From Bacillaceae bacterium Marseille-Q3522 (lineage in GTDB: Bacteria > Bacillota > Bacilli > Bacillales > Cytobacillaceae): a DNA stretch of 61,605 nt. Positions within the stretch are counted from its first letter, which is position 1, and the number at the start of each line of letters is the position of its first letter. Position numbers and translations under genes: made by a program. Location of the stretch: contig JAGKQJ010000003.1 of assembly GCA_017898095.1 (NCBI GenBank), forward strand, positions 1 to 61,605, in the 5' to 3' direction. The notes under the pieces were generated by a model. The model ran no database searches. It saw only the letters and a program-made list of their open reading frames with translations, and was not told the origin of the DNA. Shown here piece by piece: positions 19,549-31,123 of this stretch.

Positions 19549-19578
19549 TTGACATGAAGAGAATTGATATGCTATAAT
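19549..19578 (+). promoter_or_regulatory. Promoter of the rplJ-rplL unit
   Basis: TTGACA (19549-19554), 18 bases, then TATAAT (19573-19578) preceded by TGC (an extended -10). It starts a separate transcript for the L10/L12 stalk genes. Confidence 0.9.
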
Positions 19579-19599
19579 TCCCTCTGTTGTAAACTAAAA

Positions 19600-19812
19600 T
19601 AACATAACATTAACATTTGTACCGCAGACAGCAGGAGTCCGATACAGCAAGTGTTCCAATTAGTTGTAACACTGCGAAAATGGGACTTAATATTTCCTGC
19701 CGAGGTCTTACGATAGAAGAAATGAACGGCTATTGTATCCAGCAAAAAACCTCTGCGTCTGTATTGAAGCAGAGGTTTTTTGCTGGATACGGAAATCACT
19801 TTATTCGCTGAA
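19600..19812 (+). promoter_or_regulatory. L10-type ribosomal protein leader with attenuator hairpin
   Basis: A long leader precedes rplJ, containing the conserved L10-leader core (…ttagttgtaacactgcgaaaatggg, then the gaggtcttacga segment). Its 3' part is a 22-bp perfect stem, 19735-19756 with 19769-19790, whose 3' arm includes a T6 run after gcagagg, so it can act as a terminator. Known L10 leaders are bound by L10(L12)4 for feedback control. The class was assigned from memory of the motif, not by a model search. Confidence 0.8.
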
Positions 19813-19847
19813 CGGTATAAATGAGCAAAATGACAGGAGGTGTAAAA

Positions 19848-20348
19848 ATGAACAACGTAATCGAAGCAAAGAAACAAATTGTAAATGAAATTGTTGAACA
19901 TTTTAAAGAAAGCAAATCTACTGTTGTTGTCGACTATCGCGGTCTAACGGTAACGGAAGTAACTGAACTGCGTAAACAGCTTCGTGAAGCGGGAATTGTT
20001 TTTAAAGTTTATAAAAACACGTTTACACGCCGTGCGGCTGATGCTGTTGAGTTTTCCGGTCTGAAAGATGCACTGACAGGACCTAATGCGATCGCATTTA
20101 GCGCAGAGGATGTTGTTGCTCCGGCAAAAATCTTAAATGATTTTGCGAAAACACATGAAGCACTTGAAATTAAGGCAGGTATTATTGAAGGAAATCTCGC
20201 AACACTGGAAGACATTAAAGCTCTTGCTGAATTACCATCAAGAGAAGGATTGCTTTCCATGCTTCTCAGTGTATTGCAAGCACCTATTCGCAATTTTGCC
20301 CTTGCCGCAAAAGCAGTTGCCGATCAAAAAGAAGAACAAGGCGCATAA
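19848..20348 (+). CDS. rplJ: 50S ribosomal protein L10
   Basis: 166 residues. It anchors L7/L12 dimers on the ribosome and starts with [18 protein letters not shown]. The C-terminal helix ([18 protein letters not shown]) is the L12-binding segment. ATG 19848 follows acaggaggtg; the open frame from 19821 merely extends into the leader. Confidence 0.98.
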   Translation: MNNVIEAKKQIVNEIVEHFKESKSTVVVDYRGLTVTEVTELRKQLREAGIVFKVYKNTFTRRAADAVEFSGLKDALTGPNAIAFSAEDVVAPAKILNDFAKTHEALEIKAGIIEGNLATLEDIKALAELPSREGLLSMLLSVLQAPIRNFALAAKAVADQKEEQGA

Positions 20349-20403
20349 GTTAACCCTAAGCCGATATCTAATAAATTGAAAAAAATAAAGGAGGATACTA
20401 ATC

Positions 20404-20766
20404 ATGACTCAAGAACAAATTATCGAAGCAGTTAAAAATATGACTGTACTTGAATTAAACGAATTAGTGAAAGCAATAGAAGAAGAATTTGGTGTAACTG
20501 CAGCAGCCCCTGTTGCTGTTGCTGGTGGCGGAGCTGGAGAAGCAGCTGCTGAAAAAACTGAATTTGATGTTATTCTTGCTGCTGTTGGCGATCAAAAAAT
20601 TAAAGTTATTAAAGCAGTAAGGGAAATCACAGGTCTTGGACTTAAAGAAGCAAAAGAACTTGTTGATAATACACCAAAGCCGCTTAAAGAAGGCGTTTCG
20701 AAAGAAGAAGCTGAAGAAGTAAAAGCAAAACTTGAAGAAGTTGGCGCTGGCGTCGAAGTTAAGTAA
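20404..20766 (+). CDS. rplL: 50S ribosomal protein L7/L12
   Basis: 120 residues. N-terminal dimerisation helix ([21 protein letters not shown]), an Ala/Gly-rich hinge (about 37-50), and the C-terminal factor-binding domain ([20 protein letters not shown]). Four or more copies form the stalk that recruits EF-G and EF-Tu. 55 bp after rplJ; terminator follows. Confidence 0.98.
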   Translation: MTQEQIIEAVKNMTVLELNELVKAIEEEFGVTAAAPVAVAGGGAGEAAAEKTEFDVILAAVGDQKIKVIKAVREITGLGLKEAKELVDNTPKPLKEGVSKEEAEEVKAKLEEVGAGVEVK

Positions 20767-20775
20767 TAACAGAAA

Positions 20776-20804
20776 AGGCCCGCAAAAACAGCGGGCTTTT
20801 TTAT
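20776..20804 (+). terminator. Terminator after rplL
   Basis: aggcccgc pairs with gcgggctt around aaaaaca, followed by T residues. It ends the rplJL unit. Confidence 0.9.
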
Positions 20805-21114
20805 TAAAATAACCTATTGATTCTGCATTATTTAGGCGGTTGTCAAAAGAGAGAGAAAACGGATTTTTAGGAAAATCCAACTGCCATGAATTTACTGCCT
20901 TAAAGTGTGTGTGGAACATTTTTTCACACGAATGAGCCCAAATTCCTTTAATTAATATATTCTGTAATATAAATAATGATAAAGACCTGTTTAAAGAGAT
21001 AAGAGTTTTAAAACAAAAAGCTGTATCATCCCCATAGACGGAAAAGTCACTTCAAAAGTCAACGAAAAATTGTTGTATCACTCATAATCTCACACTCCAC
21101 TTTCTAAATTTTCG
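20805..21114. other. rplL-ybxB gap
   Basis: About 310 bp, AT-rich. I see no gene. Local inverted arms exist (ggatttt/aaaatcc near 20860; gtgtgtggaac/ttcacac near 20907) but none is a clear terminator or known leader. Confidence 0.5.
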
Positions 21115-21127
21115 GAGGTGTTTCAAG

Positions 21128-21727
21128 TTGACGGAGCATTATTATTCCCGTTTACAAAATACAGAAAGTAACCCTATTTATTGGGATTATCAATTAAGAG
21201 GGAAGATCTTCCGTTTCAAAACAGATAACGGGGTCTTCTCGAAAAAAGAAGTTGATTTCGGCTCGAAAATTTTAATTGAAACCCTTCAGATTCCAGAAAT
21301 GGAAGGAGATATTCTCGATGCAGGCTGCGGGTACGGCCCAATAGGTATCTCGATAGCAAAACTTGCTCCGGAAAGACTTGTTCATATGGTTGATATAAAC
21401 AATCGTGCTCTTTCCCTTGCCGAAGAGAACTGCCGGTTAAATAAAGTTGATAATATAAAAATTTACGAGAGTGACCGCTTGCTCAATATTGTTCATCAGC
21501 AGTTCGCGTTGATCGTAACCAATCCGCCGATTCGTGCCGGAAAAAAGATCGTATACGATATTTTCGAACAAAGCTTCCACGCGCTTTTACCGGGTGGAGA
21601 ACTTTGGGTTGTTATACAAAAAAAGCAAGGGGCTCCATCGGCGCTGAAAAAGCTTGCGAGTATTTTTCCGAAGGTAGAGACAGTCGATAAGAAAAAAGGA
21701 TATTATATCATTAAAGCAAAAAAATAA
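21128..21727 (+). CDS. ybxB: Class I methyltransferase, RsmC-like (YbxB)
   Basis: 199 residues. The SAM-binding fold shows motif I as ILDAGCGYGPIG (about 62-73) and the N-methyltransferase motif IV as TNPPIRAG (about 134-141). The NPP motif suggests methylation of a base amino group, as in RsmC/RlmG rRNA guanine-N2 enzymes. The exact target in Bacillus is not certain to me. TTG start at 21128 follows ggaggtg. Sits between rplL and rpoB as in B. subtilis. Confidence 0.93.
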   Translation: MTEHYYSRLQNTESNPIYWDYQLRGKIFRFKTDNGVFSKKEVDFGSKILIETLQIPEMEGDILDAGCGYGPIGISIAKLAPERLVHMVDINNRALSLAEENCRLNKVDNIKIYESDRLLNIVHQQFALIVTNPPIRAGKKIVYDIFEQSFHALLPGGELWVVIQKKQGAPSALKKLASIFPKVETVDKKKGYYIIKAKK

Positions 21728-21737
21728 AGAAAACATC

Positions 21738-21766
21738 TTGACTAAGGTTAGGAACTGTGATAGCAT
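21738..21766 (+). promoter_or_regulatory. Possible rpoB promoter
   Basis: TTGACT (21738-21743) and TAGCAT (21761-21766) are 17 bases apart. The -35 is good, the -10 weak. Confidence 0.45.
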
Positions 21767-21909
21767 TGTAAAATGCCAATAAAATATTTTCTGTCTGAAT
21801 ATTTTGTCCAATAACAGTTGTATAAAAATGGTTTGGATGGGAAAGATAATAAAATAATTGTCGTAAAATGAAAATGTGGTTTTTGAGTTAAAAAACCCTT
21901 TTTCTTTTT

Positions 21910-21945
21910 GTCTTAGGATAGGGTAATTTTACCCTGATTTAAGAC
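21910..21945 (+). promoter_or_regulatory. Stem-loop in the rpoB leader
   Basis: gtctta (21910-21915) pairs with taagac (21940-21945), and inside it agggta (21920-21925) with taccct (21930-21935). It lies 45 bp before rpoB and has no T run after it, so it looks like a leader or processing structure rather than a terminator. Confidence 0.6.
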
Positions 21946-21989
21946 AATAATAAATATTTTCATAACACTTGATTTGAGGGGTGAATCAG

Positions 21990-24900
21990 TTGACAGGTCA
22001 ACTAGTTCAGTATGGACGGCACCGCCAACGTAGAAGTTACGCGCGAATCAGTGAAGTTTTGGAATTACCAAATTTAATCGAAATTCAAACCTCTTCTTAC
22101 CGATGGTTTTTAGATGAAGGTTTGCGTGAAATGTTTCAAGATATTTCACCGATTGAAGATTTTACCGGTAATTTATCGCTGGAATTTATTGATTACAGCC
22201 TTGGCGACCCAAAATATTCTGTTGAAGAATCGAAAGAACGAGATGTTACATATTCTGCACCATTGCGTGTAAAAGTACGTCTTGTAAACAAAGAAACCGG
22301 TGAAGTAAAAGACCAAGATGTTTTTATGGGTGATTTCCCGTTAATGACTGAAACCGGTACTTTTGTTATTAATGGAGCAGAACGTGTTATTGTATCGCAG
22401 CTTGTCCGTTCCCCAAGTGTGTATTATAATGGGAAAATGGATAAGAATGGTAAAAAAGGTTTTACAGCTACCGTTATCCCAAACAGAGGCGCCTGGCTGG
22501 AATATGAAACAGATGCTAAGGATGTTGTGTATGTCAGAATTGACCGCACCCGTAAATTACCGATTACGGTACTTTTGCGATCGCTTGGTTTTGGATCTGA
22601 CCAGGAAATCATTGATTTAATCGGTGATAATGAATATCTACGAAACACATTGGAAAAAGATAATACGGAAGGTACGGATAAAGCTTTACTGGAAATTTAT
22701 GAGCGACTCCGCCCTGGAGAACCGCCAACCGTAGAAAACGCAAAAAGTTTGTTAGTTTCAAGATTTTTTGATCCTAAGCGCTATGATTTAGCGAATGTAG
22801 GACGTTATAAAATGAATAAAAAGCTTCATATAAAAAATCGTCTCTTCGGACAACGCATTGCGGAATCACTTGTAGATCCGGAGACCGGAGAAATAATCGT
22901 TGAAAAAGACACGATTCTTGATCGCCGTACGTTAGATCGTATTTTACCCAAATTAGAAAAAAATATCGCCTTTAAAACGATCACACCTGCTGGCGGTGTT
23001 TTAGAAGAGGACGTTCTTATTCAATTAATTAAAACGTATGCCCCTAATGATGAAGATGAAAAGATTGTCAATATTATCGGTAATGCCTACGTGGATGAGG
23101 GAGTGAAACATATTTCCCCCGGGGATATCATTGCTTCGATCAGCTATTTCTTTAACCTGCTGCATGGAATCGGTCATACAGATGATATTGACCATTTGGG
23201 AAACAGACGTTTACGCTCAGTGGGAGAGCTTTTACAAAATCAATTTCGCATTGGTTTGTCAAGGATGGAACGTGTCGTTCGGGAAAGAATGTCTATCCAA
23301 GATACAAATACGATTACACCGCAGCAACTTATTAATATTCGCCCTGTAATCGCATCGATAAAAGAATTTTTTGGAAGCTCACAGCTATCACAATTTATGG
23401 ATCAACAAAATCCGCTTGCGGAATTAACACATAAACGGCGTTTATCTGCATTAGGTCCAGGCGGGTTAACACGTGAACGTGCCGGCATGGAAGTACGTGA
23501 CGTTCATTATTCTCACTATGGACGTATGTGTCCGATTGAAACACCTGAAGGACCGAATATCGGGTTAATTAATTCACTTTCCACTTATGCGAAAGTAAAT
23601 CGTTTCGGATTTATTGAAACACCATATCGCCATGTCGATCCTGAAACTGGGAAATTATCCGACCATATTGATTACTTAACGGCGGACGAGGAGGATAATT
23701 ACGTTGTTGCTCAGGCAAACGTCAGTCTCAATGAAGACGGATCTTTTAAAGACGAAGAAGTTATTGCCCGTTTTCGAGGGGAAAATATCGTTGTTAATCG
23801 CGAACGAGTCGATTATATGGATGTATCGCCAAAACAAGTTGTTTCAGCAGCGACCGCATGTATCCCATTTTTGGAAAACGATGATTCCAACCGTGCTTTA
23901 ATGGGAGCAAATATGCAACGGCAGGCTGTTCCATTGATGCAGCCTGAAGCGCCAAGAGTAGGGACAGGTATGGAATATGTAGCTGCAAAAGACTCTGGTG
24001 CCGCGGTTATTTGCAAACATGAAGGGATTGTCGAACATGTGGAAGCGAGAGAAGTGTGGGTTCGACGTATCGACAATGTGAATGGGCAAACGGTGAAAGG
24101 CGATTTGGATAAGTACAAAATGTTAAAATTTGTTCGTTCCAATCAGGGTACCTGTTACAATCACCGTCCAATCGTCAAAATTGGTGACCATGTTGTAAAA
24201 GGTGAGATTCTTGCAGACGGTCCTTCCATGGAACTTGGAGAACTTGCATTGGGACGTAATGTTCTCGTAGGATTTATGACTTGGGACGGTTACAACTATG
24301 AAGATGCGATAATTATGAGCGAGCGTCTTGTAAAAGACGATGTCTATACATCGATTCACATTGAAGAATACGAATCTGAATCCCGTGATACAAAGCTTGG
24401 ACCGGAAGAAATTACAAGAGATATTCCAAATGTCGGCGAAGATGCACTTCGCAACCTTGATGACCGTGGAATTATTCGAATTGGTGCAGAAGTAAAAGAT
24501 GGAGATTTGCTTGTCGGGAAAGTAACACCGAAAGGGGTTACGGAATTAACCGCAGAAGAGCGGCTGCTTCATGCGATCTTCGGAGAAAAAGCAAGGGAAG
24601 TACGTGATACATCGCTTCGTGTTCCGCACGGCGGGGAAGGAATTATTCACGATGTGAAAGTATTTAACCGTGAAGACGGTGATGAATTGCCGCCGGGAGT
24701 TAACCAGCTTGTCCGGGTCTATATCGTGCAAAAGCGGAAAATTTCAGAGGGTGACAAAATGGCCGGACGCCACGGAAATAAAGGGGTTATCTCACGGATC
24801 TTACCAGAAGAAGATATGCCGTTTTTACCGGATGGCAGACCAATCGATATCATGTTAAATCCGTTAGGTGTCCCTTCACGGATGAATATCGGCCAGGTTC

Positions 24901-25556
24901 TTGAACTGCATTTAGGAATGGCGGCAAAAAAATTAGGCCTTTATGTTGCAACTCCGGTATTTGATGGGGCGAGAGAAGAAGACGTCTGGTCAACAATTGA
25001 AGAGGCCGGTATGGCAAGTGATGCAAAAACGATCCTTTATGACGGCAGAACGGGGGAACCGTTTGATAATCGGGTGTCAGTAGGAATCATGTACATGATC
25101 AAACTGGCACATATGGTGGATGACAAACTTCATGCCCGTTCAACCGGACCATATTCACTCGTTACTCAACAACCGCTGGGCGGTAAAGCGCAATTTGGCG
25201 GACAACGTTTCGGTGAAATGGAAGTTTGGGCACTTGAGGCTTACGGGGCTGCTTACACGCTCCAGGAAATCTTAACGGTTAAATCTGATGATGTCGTCGG
25301 GCGTGTAAAAACGTATGAAGCAATCGTTAAAGGTGAGAATGTGCCTGAGCCTGGTGTTCCGGAGTCGTTCAAAGTATTAATTAAAGAACTTCAAAGCTTG
25401 GGAATGGATGTTAAAATTCTCTCCGGTGATGAAAAAGAAATTGAAATGCGTGATATTGAAGATGATGAGGAAGCCCATCAGGCAGAAGAATTAACCATTG
25501 CCACAGAAAGACAAAATGATGAAGCGGAATCTGAAAAAGTAGGTACGAAGGATTAA
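21990..25556 (+). CDS. rpoB: RNA polymerase beta subunit
   Basis: 1188 residues. The rifampicin-binding cluster around residues 460-500 ([22 protein letters not shown]) is in its normal, sensitive-type form as far as I can judge. The C-terminal [15 protein letters not shown] and [27 protein letters not shown] regions are complete. TTG 21990 is chosen: the in-frame GTG 21981 lies inside the ribosome-binding site tgaggggtg, and [20 protein letters not shown] matches the B. subtilis start. A 166-bp gap follows before rpoC. Confidence 0.98.
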   Translation: MTGQLVQYGRHRQRRSYARISEVLELPNLIEIQTSSYRWFLDEGLREMFQDISPIEDFTGNLSLEFIDYSLGDPKYSVEESKERDVTYSAPLRVKVRLVNKETGEVKDQDVFMGDFPLMTETGTFVINGAERVIVSQLVRSPSVYYNGKMDKNGKKGFTATVIPNRGAWLEYETDAKDVVYVRIDRTRKLPITVLLRSLGFGSDQEIIDLIGDNEYLRNTLEKDNTEGTDKALLEIYERLRPGEPPTVENAKSLLVSRFFDPKRYDLANVGRYKMNKKLHIKNRLFGQRIAESLVDPETGEIIVEKDTILDRRTLDRILPKLEKNIAFKTITPAGGVLEEDVLIQLIKTYAPNDEDEKIVNIIGNAYVDEGVKHISPGDIIASISYFFNLLHGIGHTDDIDHLGNRRLRSVGELLQNQFRIGLSRMERVVRERMSIQDTNTITPQQLINIRPVIASIKEFFGSSQLSQFMDQQNPLAELTHKRRLSALGPGGLTRERAGMEVRDVHYSHYGRMCPIETPEGPNIGLINSLSTYAKVNRFGFIETPYRHVDPETGKLSDHIDYLTADEEDNYVVAQANVSLNEDGSFKDEEVIARFRGENIVVNRERVDYMDVSPKQVVSAATACIPFLENDDSNRALMGANMQRQAVPLMQPEAPRVGTGMEYVAAKDSGAAVICKHEGIVEHVEAREVWVRRIDNVNGQTVKGDLDKYKMLKFVRSNQGTCYNHRPIVKIGDHVVKGEILADGPSMELGELALGRNVLVGFMTWDGYNYEDAIIMSERLVKDDVYTSIHIEEYESESRDTKLGPEEITRDIPNVGEDALRNLDDRGIIRIGAEVKDGDLLVGKVTPKGVTELTAEERLLHAIFGEKAREVRDTSLRVPHGGEGIIHDVKVFNREDGDELPPGVNQLVRVYIVQKRKISEGDKMAGRHGNKGVISRILPEEDMPFLPDGRPIDIMLNPLGVPSRMNIGQVLELHLGMAAKKLGLYVATPVFDGAREEDVWSTIEEAGMASDAKTILYDGRTGEPFDNRVSVGIMYMIKLAHMVDDKLHARSTGPYSLVTQQPLGGKAQFGGQRFGEMEVWALEAYGAAYTLQEILTVKSDDVVGRVKTYEAIVKGENVPEPGVPESFKVLIKELQSLGMDVKILSGDEKEIEMRDIEDDEEAHQAEELTIATERQNDEAESEKVGTKD

Positions 25557-25722
25557 AGAATTTGGACGGAAAAGGGGAAGGAGTACGGGTGATCTCTGTT
25601 GGGACAACAAAGAACAGCAGATAGGAAATCTCTTTCCCGGTCCTTAAACAAGAGGTTAACAATCATCTGCAGCAAGTAGCGTTAATGGTAAGAACCCACA
25701 GATTAAAAGGGAGGTAGGCCCC

Positions 25723-28700
25723 TTGCTAGATGTTAATAATTTTGAATATATGAAAATAGGACTCGCTTCACCAGATAAAATCCGTTCATGGTCATTTGGA
25801 GAAGTAAAAAAACCGGAAACGATTAATTATCGTACACTAAAGCCTGAAAAAGACGGTTTATTTTGTGAACGTATTTTTGGACCTACGAAAGACTGGGAAT
25901 GTCATTGCGGTAAATATAAAAGAGTAAGATATAAAGGCGTCGTTTGCGACCGGTGCGGAGTGGAGGTTACACGTGCAAAAGTCCGCCGTGAACGTATGGG
26001 TCATATTGAACTTGCTGCTCCCGTCTCCCACATTTGGTACTTTAAGGGCATTCCGAGCCGTATGGGACTTGTTCTGGACATGTCTCCCAGAGCTCTTGAA
26101 GAGATTATTTATTTCGCATCATATGTTGTAACGGAATCAGGCGATACAGCACTTGAAAAGAAACAGCTTCTTTCCGAAAAAGAATACCGTGCTTACCGTG
26201 ATAAATATGGGAATAAATTTCATGCCTCCATGGGAGCGGAAGCAATTAAAAAGCTTTTGCAGGATATTGATTTAAATAAAGAAGTGGAACAATTAAAAGA
26301 AGAATTAAAAACAGCGCAAGGGCAAAGAAGAACTCGCGCTATTAAGCGTCTGGAGGTATTGGAGGCATTCCGCGGTTCAGGGAATGAACCTTCATGGATG
26401 ATTTTGGATGTTCTTCCTGTAATCCCGCCTGAACTTCGGCCAATGGTGCAATTAGACGGCGGACGTTTTGCTACTTCTGACTTAAATGATTTATACCGCA
26501 GAGTAATCAATCGTAATAACCGTTTAAAACGGCTGTTAGACCTTGGAGCCCCAAGCATCATCGTGCAAAATGAAAAACGCATGCTTCAAGAAGCAGTTGA
26601 TGCATTAATTGATAATGGACGCCGCGGCAGACCGGTTACAGGTCCCGGAAACAGACCGTTAAAATCTCTTTCTCATATGCTGAAAGGTAAGCAAGGACGT
26701 TTCCGGCAAAACCTTTTAGGAAAGCGGGTTGACTACTCCGGCCGTTCTGTTATTGTTGTTGGACCTAATTTAAAAATGTACCAATGCGGTCTTCCGAAAG
26801 AAATGGCACTAGAATTATTTAAACCGTTTGTAATGAAAGAATTAGTCGAAAAAGGATTGGCTCACAATATCAAGTCAGCCAAACGGAAAATTGAACGTAT
26901 TCAGCCGGAAGTTTGGGATGTTTTAGAAGAAGTCATCAAAGAGCATCCGGTACTGTTAAACCGTGCTCCAACCCTTCACAGACTTGGTATCCAGGCGTTT
27001 GAACCTACGTTGGTAGAAGGGCGGGCAATCCGGTTGCATCCTCTCGTATGTACAGCATATAATGCTGATTTTGATGGTGACCAAATGGCTGTGCACGTAC
27101 CGCTGTCATCAGAAGCACAAGCAGAAGCACGTATTCTTATGCTTGCAGCACAAAACATCCTAAATCCAAAAGATGGAAAACCTGTTGTTACACCTTCTCA
27201 GGATATGGTTTTAGGAAATTATTATTTAACCATGGAAAGAGCCGGTGCAGTTGGAGAAGGAATGATCTTTAAAGATATAAACGAAGCGCTTCTGGCATAT
27301 CAAAACGGATATGTGCATTTGCATACGAGAATTGCTGTATATGCCGGATCTATAAAAAATGAAACTTTTACGGAAAAACAAAGAAAAATGTTGTTACTTA
27401 CAACAGTTGGCAAACTGATTTTTAATGAAATTTTACCGACATCGTTCCCATATATAAATGAACCGACAAAGAGTAATCTTGAAATCGAAACGCCGGCAAA
27501 ATATTTTGTCGATGTGGCAACAGACGTAAAAGAAGTCATTAAAAAAATGCCGCTTATCGATCCGTTTAAGAAAGGCATTCTTGGAAATATCATCGCAGAA
27601 GTCTTTAAACGATTTAAAATTACAGAAACATCAAAAATGCTGGACCGTTTGAAGGATTTAGGTTTTAAATACTCTACGAAAGCAGGTATTACGGTCGGTG
27701 TTGCTGATATTGTCGTATTAGGTGAAAAGAAACAAATTATTCACGATGCACAGGAAAAAGTAGATAACGTGCTAAAACAATTCAGACGCGGTTTAATTAC
27801 CGAGGATGAAAGATACGATCGGGTTATTTCAATATGGAGTACCGCCAAAGACACGATTCAATCGAAATTAATGAAGTCACTGGAAAAATCAAACCCAATC
27901 TTTATGATGAGTGATTCCGGTGCCCGTGGTAATGCATCTAACTTTACACAGCTGGCAGGAATGCGCGGTTTAATGGCGAACCCGGCAGGGCGGATTATAG
28001 AATTGCCTATTATCTCAAGTTTCCGTGAAGGACTAACTGTTATAGAGTACTTTATTTCCACGCATGGTGCCAGAAAGGGTCTTGCAGATACGGCATTAAA
28101 AACTGCTGACTCAGGTTATCTGACACGCCGCCTTGTAGATGTTGCACAAGATGTAATTGTCCGGGAAGATGACTGCGGAACCGATCGCGGCTTGCTTGTC
28201 GAAGCATTAAAGGACGGAACGGAAATTATTGAAACACTTGAAGAACGTTTAATCGGGCGCCATTCAAGAAAAACAATTAAACATCCTGAAACAAATAAAG
28301 TTATTGTGAGTGAAAATCAACTGATAACGGAAGACATTGCTAATGAAATTGTCAATGCCAATATAACAAAGGTATGGATTCGCTCTGCATTTACTTGTAA
28401 TACCCGCCACGGGGTTTGCAAAAAATGTTACGGACGCAACCTGGCAACCGGCCAGGAGGTTGAAGTAGGGGAAGCTGTTGGTATTATTGCAGCGCAATCC
28501 ATCGGGGAACCAGGCACCCAGTTAACAATGCGTACATTCCATACCGGTGGTGTTGCCGGAGACGATATTACACAGGGTCTTCCGCGTATTCAAGAAATTT
28601 TTGAAGCAAGAAACCCGAAAGGACAATCAGTTATCTCAGAAATTGACGGCGTGGTAATCGGCATAAATGAAGGACGTGACCGTCAACAGGAAATCATTGT

Positions 28701-29322
28701 CCAGGGCGAAGTGGAGAGCCGTACTTATCATGCACCGTATACAGCGCGGCTGAAAGTTGCGGTAAATGATAAGGTGGAAAGAGGTCAAGATCTGACAGAA
28801 GGTTCTATCGATCCAAAAGAATTAATCAAAGTCAGAGATGTAACGGCTGTTCAAGAGTATCTGTTAAAAGAAGTGCAAAAAGTTTACCGGATGCAAGGGG
28901 TTGAAATCGGCGATAAACACGTAGAAGTAATGGTGCGGCAAATGCTTCGTAAAGTACGGGTAATAGATGCCGGAGAAACAGACTTATTACCGGGTACGTT
29001 ACTCGATATTCACCAATTTACGGAAGCAAACGAAAAAGCCCTTCTTACAGGCAGCTTACCGGCAACAGCCCGGCCTGTATTGCTCGGAATTACAAAAGCA
29101 TCTCTGGAAACAGACTCATTCTTATCTGCAGCATCCTTCCAAGAAACAACAAGAGTATTAACAGATGCTGCGATTAAAGGAAAAAGAGATGAGCTTCTTG
29201 GCTTGAAGGAAAATGTTATTATTGGAAAACTAGTTCCGGCGGGGACAGGAATGCAGCGCTATCGCAGGGCTGAACCATATATAGCAGAAGAAGCAAAAGA
29301 AGACACAGTAACAGTAAAGTAA
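25723..29322 (+). CDS. rpoC: RNA polymerase beta' subunit
   Basis: 1199 residues. First zinc site [19 protein letters not shown] (about 60-78), catalytic [12 protein letters not shown] near 447-458 with three Mg-binding aspartates, second zinc site [13 protein letters not shown] (about 892-904), and the trigger-loop region [22 protein letters not shown] start 25723 follows gggaggtag. Confidence 0.99.
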   Translation: MLDVNNFEYMKIGLASPDKIRSWSFGEVKKPETINYRTLKPEKDGLFCERIFGPTKDWECHCGKYKRVRYKGVVCDRCGVEVTRAKVRRERMGHIELAAPVSHIWYFKGIPSRMGLVLDMSPRALEEIIYFASYVVTESGDTALEKKQLLSEKEYRAYRDKYGNKFHASMGAEAIKKLLQDIDLNKEVEQLKEELKTAQGQRRTRAIKRLEVLEAFRGSGNEPSWMILDVLPVIPPELRPMVQLDGGRFATSDLNDLYRRVINRNNRLKRLLDLGAPSIIVQNEKRMLQEAVDALIDNGRRGRPVTGPGNRPLKSLSHMLKGKQGRFRQNLLGKRVDYSGRSVIVVGPNLKMYQCGLPKEMALELFKPFVMKELVEKGLAHNIKSAKRKIERIQPEVWDVLEEVIKEHPVLLNRAPTLHRLGIQAFEPTLVEGRAIRLHPLVCTAYNADFDGDQMAVHVPLSSEAQAEARILMLAAQNILNPKDGKPVVTPSQDMVLGNYYLTMERAGAVGEGMIFKDINEALLAYQNGYVHLHTRIAVYAGSIKNETFTEKQRKMLLLTTVGKLIFNEILPTSFPYINEPTKSNLEIETPAKYFVDVATDVKEVIKKMPLIDPFKKGILGNIIAEVFKRFKITETSKMLDRLKDLGFKYSTKAGITVGVADIVVLGEKKQIIHDAQEKVDNVLKQFRRGLITEDERYDRVISIWSTAKDTIQSKLMKSLEKSNPIFMMSDSGARGNASNFTQLAGMRGLMANPAGRIIELPIISSFREGLTVIEYFISTHGARKGLADTALKTADSGYLTRRLVDVAQDVIVREDDCGTDRGLLVEALKDGTEIIETLEERLIGRHSRKTIKHPETNKVIVSENQLITEDIANEIVNANITKVWIRSAFTCNTRHGVCKKCYGRNLATGQEVEVGEAVGIIAAQSIGEPGTQLTMRTFHTGGVAGDDITQGLPRIQEIFEARNPKGQSVISEIDGVVIGINEGRDRQQEIIVQGEVESRTYHAPYTARLKVAVNDKVERGQDLTEGSIDPKELIKVRDVTAVQEYLLKEVQKVYRMQGVEIGDKHVEVMVRQMLRKVRVIDAGETDLLPGTLLDIHQFTEANEKALLTGSLPATARPVLLGITKASLETDSFLSAASFQETTRVLTDAAIKGKRDELLGLKENVIIGKLVPAGTGMQRYRRAEPYIAEEAKEDTVTVK

Positions 29323-29352
29323 TAACGGAAGCCGGAGGTCAAAAGTCGGAAA

Positions 29353-29390
29353 GAACCAGAAGAAACCCGATCACGGGTTTCTTCTGGTTC
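29353..29390 (+). terminator. 17-bp perfect hairpin after rpoC
   Basis: gaaccagaagaaacccg (29353-29369) pairs without mismatch with 29374-29390 around atca. The following bases are taacagac, so a proper T tract is missing. It may be a processing or stability hairpin or a factor-assisted terminator. Confidence 0.7.
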
Positions 29391-29504
29391 TAACAGACGT
29401 AAGATGTTAGAGGTGGGAAGTGGGATGTGAGAAATTTTTGAAACTTACAAGGCGAATTTCTTCGGTCTAACCTCTCGCTTCTAACTTATCACCTCTAAAA
29501 TGAC

Positions 29505-29704
29505 ATAAAGTCAAAAAGCGGACTATATGGTTGCTCGTCTTAAGCTTGTCGCGGCTGAACAAACCACCTCCGCTTTTCGATTTTGTCTGGCTGCGGTGGT
29601 TAGCCGCTCGAGGTCTTAAGCCAACCAACCATAAAGTCAAAAAGCGGACTATATGGTTGCTCGTCTTAAGCTTGTCGCGGCTGAACAAACCACCTCCGCT
29701 TTTC
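29505..29704 (-). repeat. Family A structured repeat, copy 2 (inverted, one full and one truncated unit)
   Basis: Read on the minus strand, a full 126-bp unit (29704 down to 29579) is followed by a truncated 74-bp second unit (29578 down to 29505). The two units are identical over those 74 bases (29505-29578 = 29631-29704 on the plus strand). The stem arms correspond to those of copy 1: 29688-29694 with 29595-29601, and 29677-29682 with 29602-29607. It fills the space between the rpoC hairpin and the ybxF promoter. Confidence 0.85.
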
Positions 29705-29715
29705 AATTTTCCGTA

Positions 29716-29744
29716 TTGACATCTTTTTTTTGAAGTGTTAATAT
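29716..29744 (+). promoter_or_regulatory. Promoter of ybxF-rpsL-rpsG-fusA
   Basis: TTGACA (29716-29721), 17 bases, TAATAT (29739-29744). It begins 12 bp after the end of the Family A repeat. Confidence 0.9.
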
Positions 29745-29788
29745 AGCAAAGGTGCTCCTATTAAGTTGATTCTTGGAGGAGTTGCAAT

Positions 29789-30037
29789 ATGAATAGTGAT
29801 CAAGTATTGCAGACGAAAAGTTTCGTGGTAGGGACAAAGCAAACAGTGAAAGCATTAAAGGCAGGAACCGTTAAAGTACTATTATTAGCGGAAGATGCTG
29901 ATTCCGTTATTAAAAGAAAGATAACGGAAATAGCCGAAGCTAATCAAGTGCCAGTAAAAAAAGTTTATTCTATGAAGGAGCTAGGTAAACTGTGCGGCAT
30001 AGCCGTAGGTGCTGCAACTGTAGCGATAACTAATTAA
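29789..30037 (+). CDS. ybxF: L7Ae-family K-turn RNA-binding protein YbxF
   Basis: 82 residues. The L7Ae/L30e fold shows FVVGTKQTVKALKAGTVKVLLLAEDAD and the C-terminal LGKLCGIAVGAATVAI. B. subtilis YbxF is known to bind K-turn RNAs. Starts ATG 29789 after ttggagg. It heads the str transcription unit, with a hairpin between it and rpsL. Confidence 0.95.
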   Translation: MNSDQVLQTKSFVVGTKQTVKALKAGTVKVLLLAEDADSVIKRKITEIAEANQVPVKKVYSMKELGKLCGIAVGAATVAITN

Positions 30038-30043
30038 AAAACT

Positions 30044-30079
30044 GTTTTTGCAGAGAAACTGCAAAAACTTTGTTTTTTG
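30044..30079 (+). terminator. Hairpin with T run between ybxF and rpsL
   Basis: gtttttgcag (30044-30053) pairs perfectly with ctgcaaaaac (30059-30068) around agaaa, followed by tttgtttttt. As no promoter is obvious before rpsL, this is probably a partial terminator or attenuator that lowers rpsL relative to ybxF or is regulated. Confidence 0.7.
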
Positions 30080-30136
30080 TTTGAAATGAACCACCTGGAT
30101 GTGTGGGCTTAAAACAAGTAATGGAAGGGAGGATAA

Positions 30137-30559
<423 letters not shown>

Positions 30560-30604
30560 AATTGAAAAACTTATCATATATCCCTTTTGAAAGGAGGAAA
30601 CAGA

Positions 30605-31075
30605 ATGCCACGTAAAGGACCTGTATCAAAAAGAGACGTGTTGCCGGATCCGATTTACAATTCGAAGCTTGTTACACGCCTTATCAATAAAATGATGATT
30701 GACGGAAAAAGAGGAAAATCTCAAGCAATCCTTTACTCCTCTTTTGATCTTATTCGTGAACGTACTGGAAAAGAACCGATGGAAGTATTTGATCAAGCGT
30801 TGAAAAACGTAATGCCGGTATTGGAAGTAAGGGCTCGCCGTGTCGGCGGATCTAACTATCAAGTACCAGTTGAGGTTCGTCCGGATCGCCGCACAACACT
30901 TGGACTTCGCTGGTTAGTCAATTATGCACGGCTTCGCGGAGAAAAAACAATGGAAGAACGCTTGGCAAATGAAATTCTGGATGCAGCCAACAACACCGGA
31001 GCATCCGTTAAAAAGCGTGAAGATACTCATAAAATGGCAGAAGCAAACAAAGCGTTTGCTCACTACCGTTGGTAA
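30605..31075 (+). CDS. rpsG: 30S ribosomal protein S7
   Basis: 156 residues, [16 protein letters not shown] start. It is the primary organiser of the 30S head; [16 protein letters not shown] and [10 protein letters not shown] are conserved. ATG 30605 follows aaggagg; the earlier in-frame ATG 30587 lies before that site. 45 bp after rpsL. Confidence 0.98.
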   Translation: MPRKGPVSKRDVLPDPIYNSKLVTRLINKMMIDGKRGKSQAILYSSFDLIRERTGKEPMEVFDQALKNVMPVLEVRARRVGGSNYQVPVEVRPDRRTTLGLRWLVNYARLRGEKTMEERLANEILDAANNTGASVKKREDTHKMAEANKAFAHYRW

Positions 31076-31123
31076 AATAAGTAAAACAAATTTTATACTA
31101 TAGCAGGAAGGAGAAAAAACACC

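Noticed and set aside
20464-20919. 151-codon antisense ORF over rplL
   Set aside because: Low-complexity Phe/Ser/Asn/Cys-rich translation, a typical shadow of the Ala/Glu/Lys-rich L7/L12 gene.
23367-23560. Rifampicin-resistance-type change in rpoB
   Set aside because: The cluster residues read as the ordinary sensitive form ([22 protein letters not shown]).
26220-26582. 120-codon antisense ORF in rpoC
   Set aside because: Shadow of rpoC without ribosome-binding site or protein-like features.
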